Assembly (NCBI GenBank): GCA_902478885.1
Contig: CABSMS010000049.1
Coordinates: forward strand, 1-16,217
Direction of reading: 5' to 3'
Length of the DNA: 16,217 nt
Origin: an uncultured Collinsella sp.
GTDB taxonomy: Bacteria; Actinomycetota; Coriobacteriia; Coriobacteriales; Coriobacteriaceae
Each line of letters opens with the position of its first letter. Positions within the stretch are counted from its first letter, which is position 1. Below the pieces are notes generated by a model, which was given only the letters and a program-made list of their open reading frames with translations, made no database searches and was not told where the DNA came from. Positions 8,014 to 15,442 of the stretch are shown one piece after another. The position numbers and the translations under genes were made by a program.

Positions 8014-8736
8014 TTAATCCTCCTGATAGACGAGCGTGCCGACGGGCTCACCCGCGAGCGCGCGCTTGACGGTGTCCTCGCCATCGATGTTGAGGACCAA
8101 AATCGGCATACGGTTATCCTGGCACAGTGCCGTAGCGGTGGAATCCATAACCTGCAGACCGCGGACGAGAACCTCGTGATAGGTAATCTTGTCAAAACGG
8201 ACGGCATCAGCGCACTTGACGGGATCCTTGTCATAGATGCCGTCGACCTTGGTGGCCTTGATCAGAATCTCGGCGCCGATCTCGCACGCACGAAGAGCCG
8301 CGGCGGTGTCGGTCGTAAAGTACGGATTGCCCGAACCGGCGGCAAAAATAACGACGTTGCCCTTGGAAAGGTGGTTGATGGCGCGACGGCGAATATAGGG
8401 CTCGCAGATCTCGTTCATCTGGATAGCACTCATCACGCGGCAGGGAACATCGTTATGCTCGAAGGCATCCTGCAGGGCGAGCGCGTTCATAACGGTTGCC
8501 AGCATGCCCATATAGTCGGCCTGAGCACGCTCCATGCCACCGGCAGCGCCGGCCATGCCGCGGAAAATATTGCCGCCGCCGACAACGACGCCGACCTCAT
8601 GGCCAACGGCGAGCAGCTCCTTGACCTGCTTGGCAAGATGGTCGGTAACCTTGGGGTCGATGCCATATTGACCGTCGCCCATCAGTGCTTCGCCGGAAAG
8701 CTTAAGAAGCACGCGTTTATATCGGATGTCGGACAA
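8014..8736 (-). CDS. pyrH: Uridylate kinase (UMP kinase)
   Basis: Bacterial UMP kinase of the amino-acid-kinase fold that phosphorylates UMP to UDP, usually as a GTP-activated hexamer. The 240 residues show KLSGEAL near the N-terminus, the glycine-rich VVGGGNIFRG, M-E-R-A-Q-A-D-Y-M-G-M, and the nucleotide-binding GNPYFTTDTAAALRACEIGA with KVDGIYDKDP. The start is TTG at 8736, supported by a near-perfect Shine-Dalgarno (AAAGGAGG) six bases upstream. No in-frame ATG or GTG precedes the conserved KRVLLKLSGEAL. It is the first gene after the tsf terminator and so heads the eight-gene operon. Confidence 0.96.
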   Translation of the reverse strand: MSDIRYKRVLLKLSGEALMGDGQYGIDPKVTDHLAKQVKELLAVGHEVGVVVGGGNIFRGMAGAAGGMERAQADYMGMLATVMNALALQDAFEHNDVPCRVMSAIQMNEICEPYIRRRAINHLSKGNVVIFAAGSGNPYFTTDTAAALRACEIGAEILIKATKVDGIYDKDPVKCADAVRFDKITYHEVLVRGLQVMDSTATALCQDNRMPILVLNIDGEDTVKRALAGEPVGTLVYQED

Positions 8737-8766
8737 AGCGATCCTCCTTTAGATTGAACTCTCAAC

Positions 8767-8772
8767 ATTCTA
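8767..8772 (-). promoter_or_regulatory. Candidate -10 element for the pyrH operon
   Basis: On the minus strand TAGAAT (five of six matches to TATAAT) lies about 30 bases before the pyrH TTG and just after the tsf terminator. No convincing -35 is seen at 16-18 bases. A perfect 6-bp hairpin (8778-8783 with 8788-8793) occupies the spacer. The operon needs either this promoter or readthrough from rpsB-tsf. The call is weak. Confidence 0.3.
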
Positions 8773-8795
8773 TCAAAGGCTCTAAGAAGAGCCAT

Positions 8796-8831
8796 GAAAA
8801 AGCAGGCTGTGAGTAAAACCCACAGCCTGCT
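8796..8831 (-). terminator. Intrinsic terminator of rpsB-tsf
   Basis: A perfect 11-bp stem (8801-8811 with 8821-8831, AGCAGGCTGTG) has a 9-base loop. On the minus strand it is followed by TTTTTC. It begins about 24 bases after the tsf stop. It separates rpsB-tsf from pyrH, although partial readthrough is common in this cluster. Confidence 0.88.
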
Positions 8832-8854
8832 CATTACCAGATGCAAGAGCTTAT

Positions 8855-9724
8855 TTACTCGCCACGGACCAGACGGTCAAAGGCAACGACGGTAATGGTG
8901 TCGCCAAGCTCCTTGGAGACCTGCTCAGCGTACTTCTTGATGGTGAGGGAGCTGTCCTTGATGAACTCCTGCTCGGTGAGCACGGACTGCTTGTAGAACT
9001 TCTCCAGACGGCCGACAGCCATCTTCTCCTGAATGGCCTCGGGCTTGCCGGACTCGGCAGCCTGAGCCATGTAAATCTGCTTCTCGTGCTCGACGGTCTC
9101 AGCCGGAACCTGATCGCGGGTAGCGCAGATCGGGGCGACGGCGGCAACCTGAAGGGCAACGTCGTGAGCAAAGGTCTTGAAGGACTCAGCCTGAGCGGTC
9201 TCGGCCTTCTCGAAAGCAAACTCGACGAGGACGCCAATCTTACCACCCATGTGGATGTAAGAAGCGAGAGCGCCGTTCTCGGCCTTACGGGCGGCGAAGC
9301 GGGAGATCTTCATGTTCTCGCCCATGATGTGAATCATCTCGGTGAGCTCGGAGGAAACGGTCTCCTCGCCCATCGGCTTCTCGAGCAGAGCGTCGACGTC
9401 AGCAGGCTCGGTGGTAGCGACAACCTCAGCGACCTTGGAAGCAAAGCCGGTGAACTTGGCGTTGGAGCCAACGAAGTCGGTCTCGCAGGAGAGCTCGAGC
9501 AGAGCGCCGGTCTTGCCATCCTCGGAGACGAACGCGGCGACAGCGCCCTCGTTGGTCTCACGGCCAGCCTTCTTGGCAGCCTTGGCAAGGCCGTTCTTAC
9601 GCAGAACGTCGACAGCGGCGTCCATGTCGCCGTCAGCCTCGACGAGAGCCTTCTTGCACTCCATCATCGGGGAGTCGGTCATCTCGCGGAGCTGCTTGAC
9701 CATAGCGGCGGTAATCTGGGCCAT
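8855..9724 (-). CDS. tsf: Translation elongation factor Ts
   Basis: Guanine-nucleotide exchange factor that recharges EF-Tu with GTP in the cytoplasm. The 289 residues contain the N-terminal UBA-like domain (VKQLREMTDSPMMECKKAL, then GLAKAAKKAGRETNEG), where EF-Ts families commonly read T-G-A-G-M-M. The core follows, with the signature CETDFVGSN, and the dimerisation region ends in VAFDRLVRGE. The ATG at 9724 is chosen over an in-frame start 15 bases upstream because AAAGGAA lies five bases before it and MAQITAAMVK is the usual EF-Ts beginning. It is 45 bases downstream of rpsB with no terminator between them, so the two are co-transcribed. Confidence 0.97.
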   Translation of the reverse strand: MAQITAAMVKQLREMTDSPMMECKKALVEADGDMDAAVDVLRKNGLAKAAKKAGRETNEGAVAAFVSEDGKTGALLELSCETDFVGSNAKFTGFASKVAEVVATTEPADVDALLEKPMGEETVSSELTEMIHIMGENMKISRFAARKAENGALASYIHMGGKIGVLVEFAFEKAETAQAESFKTFAHDVALQVAAVAPICATRDQVPAETVEHEKQIYMAQAAESGKPEAIQEKMAVGRLEKFYKQSVLTEQEFIKDSSLTIKKYAEQVSKELGDTITVVAFDRLVRGE

Positions 9725-9769
9725 TGTGGTTCCTTTCAAAGAGATGAAAAAGAATTAACTAAGACTGAT

Positions 9770-10498
9770 TTACTCGGCCTTGGGCTCAGCGGCCATCTCG
9801 GCCTCGGAGACCTGCTCCTTGCCGGAGCCAGCGAGGCAGGCGTCAGCCATGAGCTCGCACATAAGGGTGACAGCGGAGATAGCGTCATCGTTGCAGGGGA
9901 TGCCGTACTCGACCTCGTCGGGATCGGAGTTGGTGTCGATCAGAGCGACGACGGGGATGTTCAGGCGCTGAGCCTCCTTGATGGCGTTCTCCTCGCGCTT
10001 GGTGTCGATGACGAAGAGAGCCTGGGGCAGACCCTTCATGTCGCGGGCGCCACCGAGGTTGGTCTGGAGCTTGGTGAGCTCCTTGCCGAGCACAGCCTGC
10101 TCCTTCTTGGGCAGAACAGCCATGCGGCCGTCCTCGACCATGGCCTCGAGCTCCTCCATGCGGTTGATGCGGGAGCGGATGGTGACGAAGTTGGTCAGCA
10201 TACCGCCGAGCCAACGCTGGTTGATGTAAGGCATGTTGGCGCGCTCAGCAGCGTTCTTGACGGCCTCCTGAGCCTGCTTCTTGGTGCCGACGAACAGCAC
10301 GTTGCCACCCTTGGCGATGTTCTTGACGAAGGTGTAGGCCTGGTCGGCGTCGAGGATGGTCTGCTTGAGGTCAAGGATGTAGATGCCGTTGCGCTCACCG
10401 AAGATGAACGGCTTCATCTTGGGGTTCCAGCGACGGGTCTGGTGACCGAAGTGGCAGCCGGCCTCGAGCAGGGTGCGGATATTAATCTTGGTAGCCAT
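9770..10498 (-). CDS. rpsB: 30S ribosomal protein S2
   Basis: Small-subunit ribosomal protein that binds 16S rRNA late in assembly, next to S1 where that is present. The 242 residues show the S2 signatures LLEAGCHFGHQTRRWNPKM near the N-terminus, the GIYILDLKQT segment, P-Y-I-N-Q-R-W-L-G-G-M-L-T-N, and ALFVIDTKREENAIKEA. VALIDTNSDPDEVEYGIPCN lies in the C-terminal half. A Glu/Ala-rich tail ends the protein. The ATG at 10498 has AGGAGG six bases upstream. It is first in the rpsB-tsf operon, with its own promoter and a long leader. Confidence 0.98.
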   Translation of the reverse strand: MATKINIRTLLEAGCHFGHQTRRWNPKMKPFIFGERNGIYILDLKQTILDADQAYTFVKNIAKGGNVLFVGTKKQAQEAVKNAAERANMPYINQRWLGGMLTNFVTIRSRINRMEELEAMVEDGRMAVLPKKEQAVLGKELTKLQTNLGGARDMKGLPQALFVIDTKREENAIKEAQRLNIPVVALIDTNSDPDEVEYGIPCNDDAISAVTLMCELMADACLAGSGKEQVSEAEMAAEPKAE

Positions 10499-10633
10499 GT
10501 TAAACCTCCTGTGGTTTGCCTCCGCGCGGGGTCATCCTCCAAAACCAACCCGGACATGTGCTACCAAAGCCCGGGCACCACGGTATGAAGTAGCCGCGCG
10601 TGCGTGATAAAAACATGTTGCCGTGAAGCAACC
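10499..10633 (-). promoter_or_regulatory. rpsB leader, possible S2 autoregulatory structure
   Basis: About 135 untranslated bases separate the predicted transcription start from the rpsB ATG. On the minus strand the leader holds a short hairpin GTTGC-ttcacg-GCAAC. It also holds a larger pairing CCCGG...CCGGG around 10550-10574 and a self-complementary CCGCGCGG shortly before the Shine-Dalgarno. Many bacteria control rpsB through an S2-binding leader RNA, so a regulatory role is plausible. I cannot match it to a known family by eye. Confidence 0.4.
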
Positions 10634-10639
10634 CGATGA

Positions 10640-10668
10640 ATGATAGCAGGAATGCCTCTTCCTGCCAA
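10640..10668 (-). promoter_or_regulatory. Sigma-70 type promoter for rpsB-tsf
   Basis: On the minus strand TTGGCA (10668-10663) and TATCAT (10645-10640) are separated by exactly 17 bases. Each hexamer matches the consensus at five of six positions. The predicted start is near 10633. The placement between the xerC end and the rpsB leader is right for a strong ribosomal-protein promoter. Confidence 0.75.
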
Positions 10669-10677
10669 CCCGCAATC

Positions 10678-10699
10678 AAAACCACACACCTGAGTGCGG
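10678..10699 (-). terminator. Weak candidate terminator after xerC
   Basis: A 6-bp stem (CCGCAC with GTGTGG, one G-U pair) with a 6-base loop is followed on the minus strand by TTTTGATTG, about 20 bases after the xerC stop. A loopless palindrome GGGACGTCCC lies just before it. This is weak compared with the other terminators here, so readthrough into rpsB is likely. Confidence 0.35.
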
Positions 10700-10717
10700 C
10701 GCGGGACGTCCCAGCCA

Positions 10718-11560
10718 CTATTCGCCGCGGGGATGGGCTTGAGCCACAGCCCGCTTAAGCCGATCGGGTGTGAGATGCGTGTAGATCTGCGTCGTGGACA
10801 GGCTCGCATGACCTAGCAGCTCTTGAACCGAGCGCAGGTCCGCACCGCCCTCGAGCAAATCGGTCGCAAAGGTATGGCGCATCGCATGCGGGGCGATGTC
10901 GGCCGGAATGCCGGCGAGCGTCGCCAGCGTATGGAACCGCCGCCTGAGCATGGCGGCGCTCATGCGATTGCCGCGCGCCGATATAAGCAGCGGATGCGGC
11001 CCGTTAGCGAGGTCACGGCGCTTTGCCTGAGCGAGCAACTCCGGCCTCCCCTCCTCAATATAGAGACGCGTCGCCTCGAGTGCGCGACGATACAGAGGAA
11101 CAATCCGTTCCTTGCTCCCCTTGCCCCATAGCCGCAGCGTGCGCTCGGACCATGAGATGGATTCCACATTGAGCGCCGCAAGCTCTGAGATGCGGGCACC
11201 CGAGGCATAGAGCAACTCGAGCATCGCCGCATCGCGCAGTCCCGCGGGCGTCGAGGTATCAGGCGTCTTGAGCAGTGCCTCGACCTGCTGGGTCGTAAGG
11301 ACGCCCGGCAGGTCACGCGGCAGCTTGGGCGATGCGATCGCCGAGACTGCATCGCCCTCGACAATCCCCTCGGCAGCAATCCAGCGATAGAGAGATCGGA
11401 TAGCCGACAGGTGCGCCGCAAGCGTTCGAGGAGCCACCTGCTCACGCGAAAGCTCGGCAAGATAGCGACGAATGGTGCGCACGTCGGCAGCGAAGGCATC
11501 GATATCCTCGCGCTCGCACCAGGCCGCAAAGCGCTCCAGCCTCGAGCCATAGGCCGTCAC
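10718..11560 (-). CDS. xerC: Tyrosine recombinase XerC (true start lies upstream, see note)
   Basis: Site-specific tyrosine recombinase that with XerD resolves chromosome dimers at dif. Counting from the GTG at 11560 (280 residues), the catalytic set is complete: Arg123 (SGARISEL), Lys147 (WGKGSKER), His225 and Arg228 (HAMRH), His251 (LLGHASLS) and Tyr260 (QIYTH). The ending AHPRGE is XerC-like rather than XerD-like. The call starts at the first usable canonical codon, but the same frame continues upstream to about 11638. That stretch encodes DTVDSFIAYIARVEGLSPNT, plainly the missing first helices of the SAM-like domain, without an ATG, GTG or TTG. The gene follows trmFO directly, as codV does in Bacillus. 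Confidence 0.9.
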   Translation of the reverse strand: MTAYGSRLERFAAWCEREDIDAFAADVRTIRRYLAELSREQVAPRTLAAHLSAIRSLYRWIAAEGIVEGDAVSAIASPKLPRDLPGVLTTQQVEALLKTPDTSTPAGLRDAAMLELLYASGARISELAALNVESISWSERTLRLWGKGSKERIVPLYRRALEATRLYIEEGRPELLAQAKRRDLANGPHPLLISARGNRMSAAMLRRRFHTLATLAGIPADIAPHAMRHTFATDLLEGGADLRSVQELLGHASLSTTQIYTHLTPDRLKRAVAQAHPRGE

Positions 11561-11634
11561 CGTGTTGGGAGAAAGTCCCTCGACACGTGCGATATAGGCG
11601 ATAAACGAGTCGACGGTGTCGTACAGGTCAAAGG

Positions 11635-12972
11635 CTATGACCGGTCGCCCCCAAACAGATCGGAGCGCGTCGCCAGGTAAGTATCAAGGGCTTCGATCGC
11701 GCGGTCGGCGTAGGCCTGGTAGCGATCGCGTTTGCTGCGGCGCTTGCCGTCCTCGAGCGGCGGCACCAAACCAAAGTTGACGTGCATGGGCTGATAGCCC
11801 ACCGTTGCCGGATCGGTCGCATAGCCCACGAGCGCACCCAGGGCGCCCACGCGGGGCAACTCGACGCGCGCGGCACCGATAGCCTCGGCATAGGTGTTGA
11901 GCGCCGCGAGCAGACCGGTCGCCACGGCTTCCATGTACCCCTCGGTGCCGGTGATCTGACCGGCCAGGCGCACGCCGGTACCGGGCACGGCAAAGGTGCC
12001 ATCGAGCACGTGCGGGGCGTCGACAAAGGTATTACGGTGCATGACACCGTAGCGGAAGAACTCAGCGTTCTCCAGGCCCGGCACCATATGGAAGACGCGC
12101 TTCTGCTCGCCAAAGGTCAGGTTGGTCTGGAAGCCCACCAGGTTATAGGCGGTCTTCTCCTTGTTCTCGGCACGCAGCTGAATCGCCGCCCAAGGGCGAC
12201 GTCCGGTACGCGGGTCGGTGAGGCCGACGGGCTTCATGGCGCCAAAGCGAATGGCGTCTTTGCCGGTGCGCGCAACTTCCTCGGCAGGCTGGCAGGCCTG
12301 GAACAGATCGCCGCCCTCAAAGTCCTTGAGCACCACGCGGTCGGCCGTGGTGAGCGCCTCGATAAAGGCCTCGTACTCCTCCTTGTTGAGCGGAGCGTTG
12401 AGATAGTCGCCGCTCCCCTGCTCCTCGTAGCGCGACTGCGAGAACAGCACGTCCATATCGAGCGTGGAGGCATCGACGATCGGAGCCGCGGCATCGAAAA
12501 ACGCAAGGGCGTCGCCACCGACGAGCTTCATGACCTCTTCGCTCAGCGCCGGTGAACACAGCGGGCCCGCGGCAATGACCACGTGGCCTTCGGGAATCTG
12601 CGTGACCTCGCCGTGCACGACCTCGATATTGGGACGGCCGGCAACCTCGGCCTCGACAAGCTCGGAAAACTTAACGCGGTCGACCGCAAGGGCACCGCCG
12701 GCGGGAACAGCCGCGCGATGGGCGCAATCGAGCAGGACTGAACCCATGCGCTCAAGCTCGGCCTTCAGCAAACCAGCCGCGGAATCCGGACGGGTCGACT
12801 TAAACGAATTGGAGCAGACGAGCTCTGCCAGGTGATCGGTATGGTGGGCCGGGGAGCTCACCTGGGGGCGCATCTCGCACAGCCTTACGGCGAACCCGCG
12901 GTCTGCCAGCTGGATCGCGCATTCCGAACCCGCCAGACCGCCACCGATAACCGTCACCTGATCGAACTGCAT
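11635..12972 (-). CDS. trmFO: Folate-dependent tRNA (uracil-5-)-methyltransferase TrmFO
   Basis: FAD enzyme that uses methylene-tetrahydrofolate and NAD(P)H to make ribothymidine at position 54 of the tRNA T-loop. The 445 residues start with the FAD-binding VIGGGLAGSE. Cys53 in LVCSNSFKS corresponds to the catalytic-type cysteine. Cys227 in LFQACQP corresponds to the second conserved cysteine. The C-terminal GYMEAVATGLLAALN helix of the FAD domain is present. The ATG at 12972 is used because AGGTG lies seven bases upstream; an in-frame TTG two codons earlier is less well placed. It is 14 bases after dprA. In Bacillus topA lies between these two genes and is absent here. TrmFO fits a Firmicute-like tRNA-methylation route. 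Confidence 0.96.
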   Translation of the reverse strand: MQFDQVTVIGGGLAGSECAIQLADRGFAVRLCEMRPQVSSPAHHTDHLAELVCSNSFKSTRPDSAAGLLKAELERMGSVLLDCAHRAAVPAGGALAVDRVKFSELVEAEVAGRPNIEVVHGEVTQIPEGHVVIAAGPLCSPALSEEVMKLVGGDALAFFDAAAPIVDASTLDMDVLFSQSRYEEQGSGDYLNAPLNKEEYEAFIEALTTADRVVLKDFEGGDLFQACQPAEEVARTGKDAIRFGAMKPVGLTDPRTGRRPWAAIQLRAENKEKTAYNLVGFQTNLTFGEQKRVFHMVPGLENAEFFRYGVMHRNTFVDAPHVLDGTFAVPGTGVRLAGQITGTEGYMEAVATGLLAALNTYAEAIGAARVELPRVGALGALVGYATDPATVGYQPMHVNFGLVPPLEDGKRRSKRDRYQAYADRAIEALDTYLATRSDLFGGDRS

Positions 12973-12986
12973 CTGCAAACACCTTT

Positions 12987-13922
12987 CTAATTGACACGTT
13001 TTCCATTGTGACCGAAGGGCGTCTGGGCGTGAAGGGCAAACTTGGAGGGCGCATACCTTCCATCCATCATGCGCTCGATAAGGCCCTCGAGTTCAAGCGA
13101 ACCCAAGAGTTTGAGTACGCCGACAACATCGAGCGAGACGAGCGCCGCGATGTCGTCGACCTTGAGCGGAGAGGCGATGAGCGCATGCATCACGGTCTGC
13201 TGCGTTGGATCCAGGTCGGCAATGCCGGGAGCATCGGGGCGCGAGTAGCGCAGGGTGCCGTAGATGCGTGAGATAGCCATCTCGATAGATTCCTCGTCGA
13301 TGATGCAGCAGGCACCGTTCGCAATGAGGTAATTCGTGCCACGCGACTCGGGCGATAGGATCGACCCCGGCACGGCAAGAAGTTCGCGCCCCAAATCCAT
13401 AGCAGCCTCAGCTGTAGAAAACGTACCAGAAGGCATACCCGCCTCGGATACAAAGAGGGCTTGCGACAGGGCCGCGATCACGCGATTGCGGCGCGGAAAG
13501 GCGAACTTGCGCGGACCCATGCCCCACGGAGAGATCGACACGACCGCGCCACCCGTATCAAGCGTGCGCGTAATCAGCCCCGCGCTCGAACGCGGGTAGA
13601 CCACGTCGGCGCCCGTCCCCAGCACCACAACGTGTTTGCCGCCGGCGTTGACCGCAGCCCAACCCGAGGCCTGGTCACAACCGACCGCACCGCCCGAAAC
13701 TACCGTCACTCCCGCCTCAACCGCCACCTTCGCCGCAAGCTCTGCCACGGCAAGACCATACGGCGAGGCCTTGCGCGCGCCGATGACGGAGAGTGCGGGC
13801 GTCGAAAGCACCTCGGGGTTGCCGCGCACATAGAGCGTCTGGGGCACATCAGAAAGCTCCAAAACGGTCTCGGGATACAACACATCACCTGGATGCAGCT
13901 CAAAGGTCCCCTCGGCCATCAT
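12987..13922 (-). CDS. dprA: DNA-processing protein DprA (Smf)
   Basis: Protein that protects incoming single-stranded DNA and loads RecA during natural transformation. The 311 residues contain the Rossmann-like DprA core: SVIGARKASPYG, VVSGGAVGCDQASGWAAVNAGG, VVLGTGADVVYPRSSAGL, then FPRRNRVIAALSQALFVSEA and the ending S-R-G-T-N-Y-L-I-A-N-G-A. A C-terminal winged-helix domain (about 235-295) has the QQTVMHALIASPLKVDDIAA pattern. Two consecutive ATGs (13922 and 13919) overlap the comM TGA, and AGGAGG lies five and eight bases before them, so either could be used. Position after comM is typical. Confidence 0.95.
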   Translation of the reverse strand: MMAEGTFELHPGDVLYPETVLELSDVPQTLYVRGNPEVLSTPALSVIGARKASPYGLAVAELAAKVAVEAGVTVVSGGAVGCDQASGWAAVNAGGKHVVVLGTGADVVYPRSSAGLITRTLDTGGAVVSISPWGMGPRKFAFPRRNRVIAALSQALFVSEAGMPSGTFSTAEAAMDLGRELLAVPGSILSPESRGTNYLIANGACCIIDEESIEMAISRIYGTLRYSRPDAPGIADLDPTQQTVMHALIASPLKVDDIAALVSLDVVGVLKLLGSLELEGLIERMMDGRYAPSKFALHAQTPFGHNGKRVN

Positions 13923-15442
13923 TGGTCCCTCCTTCCCTGGTACATCGCCGCCTCAAGTACGTGGTCCTGCGTCACCTGCTCGCTCTCGGCGACATCTGCG
14001 ATCGTACGCGCAATGCGAACCAGGCGCACGATACCGCGGCCCGTGAGATGTGTGCGCTTCGACAGGCCGAGCACACACTTCTCCGCCGCATCATCGAGCT
14101 CGAAGGTCGAAACGACGCCGTCAATGGACCGCGTCTCGTCATCGTCGGCCTCGGCATCCGCATCGTCCATACGGGACTCGCGCCAGGCGCGAAAGGCGCG
14201 ACCGCGCACAACGTAGTCACGTAACTCGGCCGACGACATACCCTCCGCACCCTCGATAATCACCTGAGGGTCGGGACGGGTCACATCGATCATCATGTCG
14301 ATACGGTCGGCCAAAGGACCGCGCAGTTTAGACCGATAGCGCTCGACCATCGCCGCCGAGCAGCGACACGGCACCTCGCGATCGCCCAAAAAGCCGCAGG
14401 GGCAGGGATTGCTCGCGGCCAGCAGCTGAAAGCGCGACGGGAAGGTAAAGGCCCCGTCGACGCGTACGATCCTGACGTAGCCGCGTTCGATGGGCTGACG
14501 CAGTGTCTGCAGCACACTGGTGGGAAACTCGGCAAGCTCGTCCAAAAAGAGCACGCCGCCATGAGCCAGGCTGATCTCACCCGGATGCACCGGGCGCCCG
14601 CCGCCGATAAGGCCCGCCGTTGAAATGCTGTGGTGGGGACTTCGGAAGGGCCGGTGCCCCGCCAACAAGCCATCAATGTTCTCACCCAAAACCGAATGGA
14701 TGCACAGCGCCTCCTGTTGATCCTCGACGGAAAGCTCGGGCAGGATGCCGGTCATACGGCGCGCAAGCATCGTCTTGCCCGATCCCGGGGACCCGATCAT
14801 AAGCAAACCGAGCTCACCCGCTGCCGCCAGTGCCATGCCGCGTTTGGCAACCTCCTGCCCCAGCACGTCGGCATAGTCGAGTTCGGGCTCAAAAGTAGCC
14901 TCCACACCCTCGGAATCCAGATAATGCCGCGCGGCATCGCCCATGCCATGGGCAAGCTGAGACAAATGATCGATGAATCCGCAATCCACGCCCGCGAGTG
15001 GCACATGCTGGTCTGATCTGCCGGCGATAAAAAACAGCCCCATGTCGCGAGCCAGCAGCTGAAACGCCACCTCGCCCTTGACAGGAAGCACCGTACCGTC
15101 CAAGCCGAGCTCGCCGGCGATAAGGCAGCGATCGAGGTTGTCACGGGGAATCTGCCCATCGGCCGCTAGAACCGCGATGGCGATGGGCAGATCAAAGCCG
15201 CTACCGGTCTTGCGAATATCGCCGGGCGCCAGATTGACCGTAATGCCCGAGCGCGGGATCTCGAACCCGGCGGAGCGCATCGCACAGCGAATACGACCAC
15301 GTGACTCCATCACCTCCATACTCGGGATGCCGAGCATCTGAATGCCCGGAACGCCACCGGCAAGCGAGACCTCGACCGTGACGTGAATCGCCTCGACGCC
15401 ACGGATGCAGGCCGCGTGAACGGCAAACGTCTCGAACGCCAT
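13919..15442 (-). CDS. comM: YifB/ComM family Mg-chelatase-like AAA+ ATPase
   Basis: AAA+ protein; the studied ComM is a hexameric helicase that promotes branch migration during natural transformation. The 507 residues begin with the ChlI-like domain (SLAGGVPGIQMLGIP). Walker A is GSPGSGKT at 217-224 and Walker B is VLFLDE at 297-302. A four-cysteine pair of CxC motifs sits at 347/349 and 359/361 (NPCPCG, PCRC), followed by GPLADRID. The C-terminal Mg-chelatase domain ends with ARTIADV. An acidic stretch (DDADAEADDDE) interrupts that part. The ATG at 15442 overlaps the yraN stop (TGATG). The open frame reaches 15640, but those residues lie over yraN and are not ComM-like. Confidence 0.95.
   Translation of the reverse strand: MAFETFAVHAACIRGVEAIHVTVEVSLAGGVPGIQMLGIPSMEVMESRGRIRCAMRSAGFEIPRSGITVNLAPGDIRKTGSGFDLPIAIAVLAADGQIPRDNLDRCLIAGELGLDGTVLPVKGEVAFQLLARDMGLFFIAGRSDQHVPLAGVDCGFIDHLSQLAHGMGDAARHYLDSEGVEATFEPELDYADVLGQEVAKRGMALAAAGELGLLMIGSPGSGKTMLARRMTGILPELSVEDQQEALCIHSVLGENIDGLLAGHRPFRSPHHSISTAGLIGGGRPVHPGEISLAHGGVLFLDELAEFPTSVLQTLRQPIERGYVRIVRVDGAFTFPSRFQLLAASNPCPCGFLGDREVPCRCSAAMVERYRSKLRGPLADRIDMMIDVTRPDPQVIIEGAEGMSSAELRDYVVRGRAFRAWRESRMDDADAEADDDETRSIDGVVSTFELDDAAEKCVLGLSKRTHLTGRGIVRLVRIARTIADVAESEQVTQDHVLEAAMYQGRRDQ

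Noticed and set aside
9086..10588. Plus-strand open frame of 500 codons opposite tsf and rpsB
   Set aside because: The translation is a low-complexity Leu/Gly/Val/Asp-rich shadow of two clearly identified genes on the other strand, running across their intergenic gap without a ribosome site.
10704..10713. Palindrome GGGACGTCCC after xerC as an operator or dif-like site
   Set aside because: It is only 10 bp with no second copy, and it does not resemble the longer dif sites with two Xer arms. It is probably chance in GC-rich DNA.
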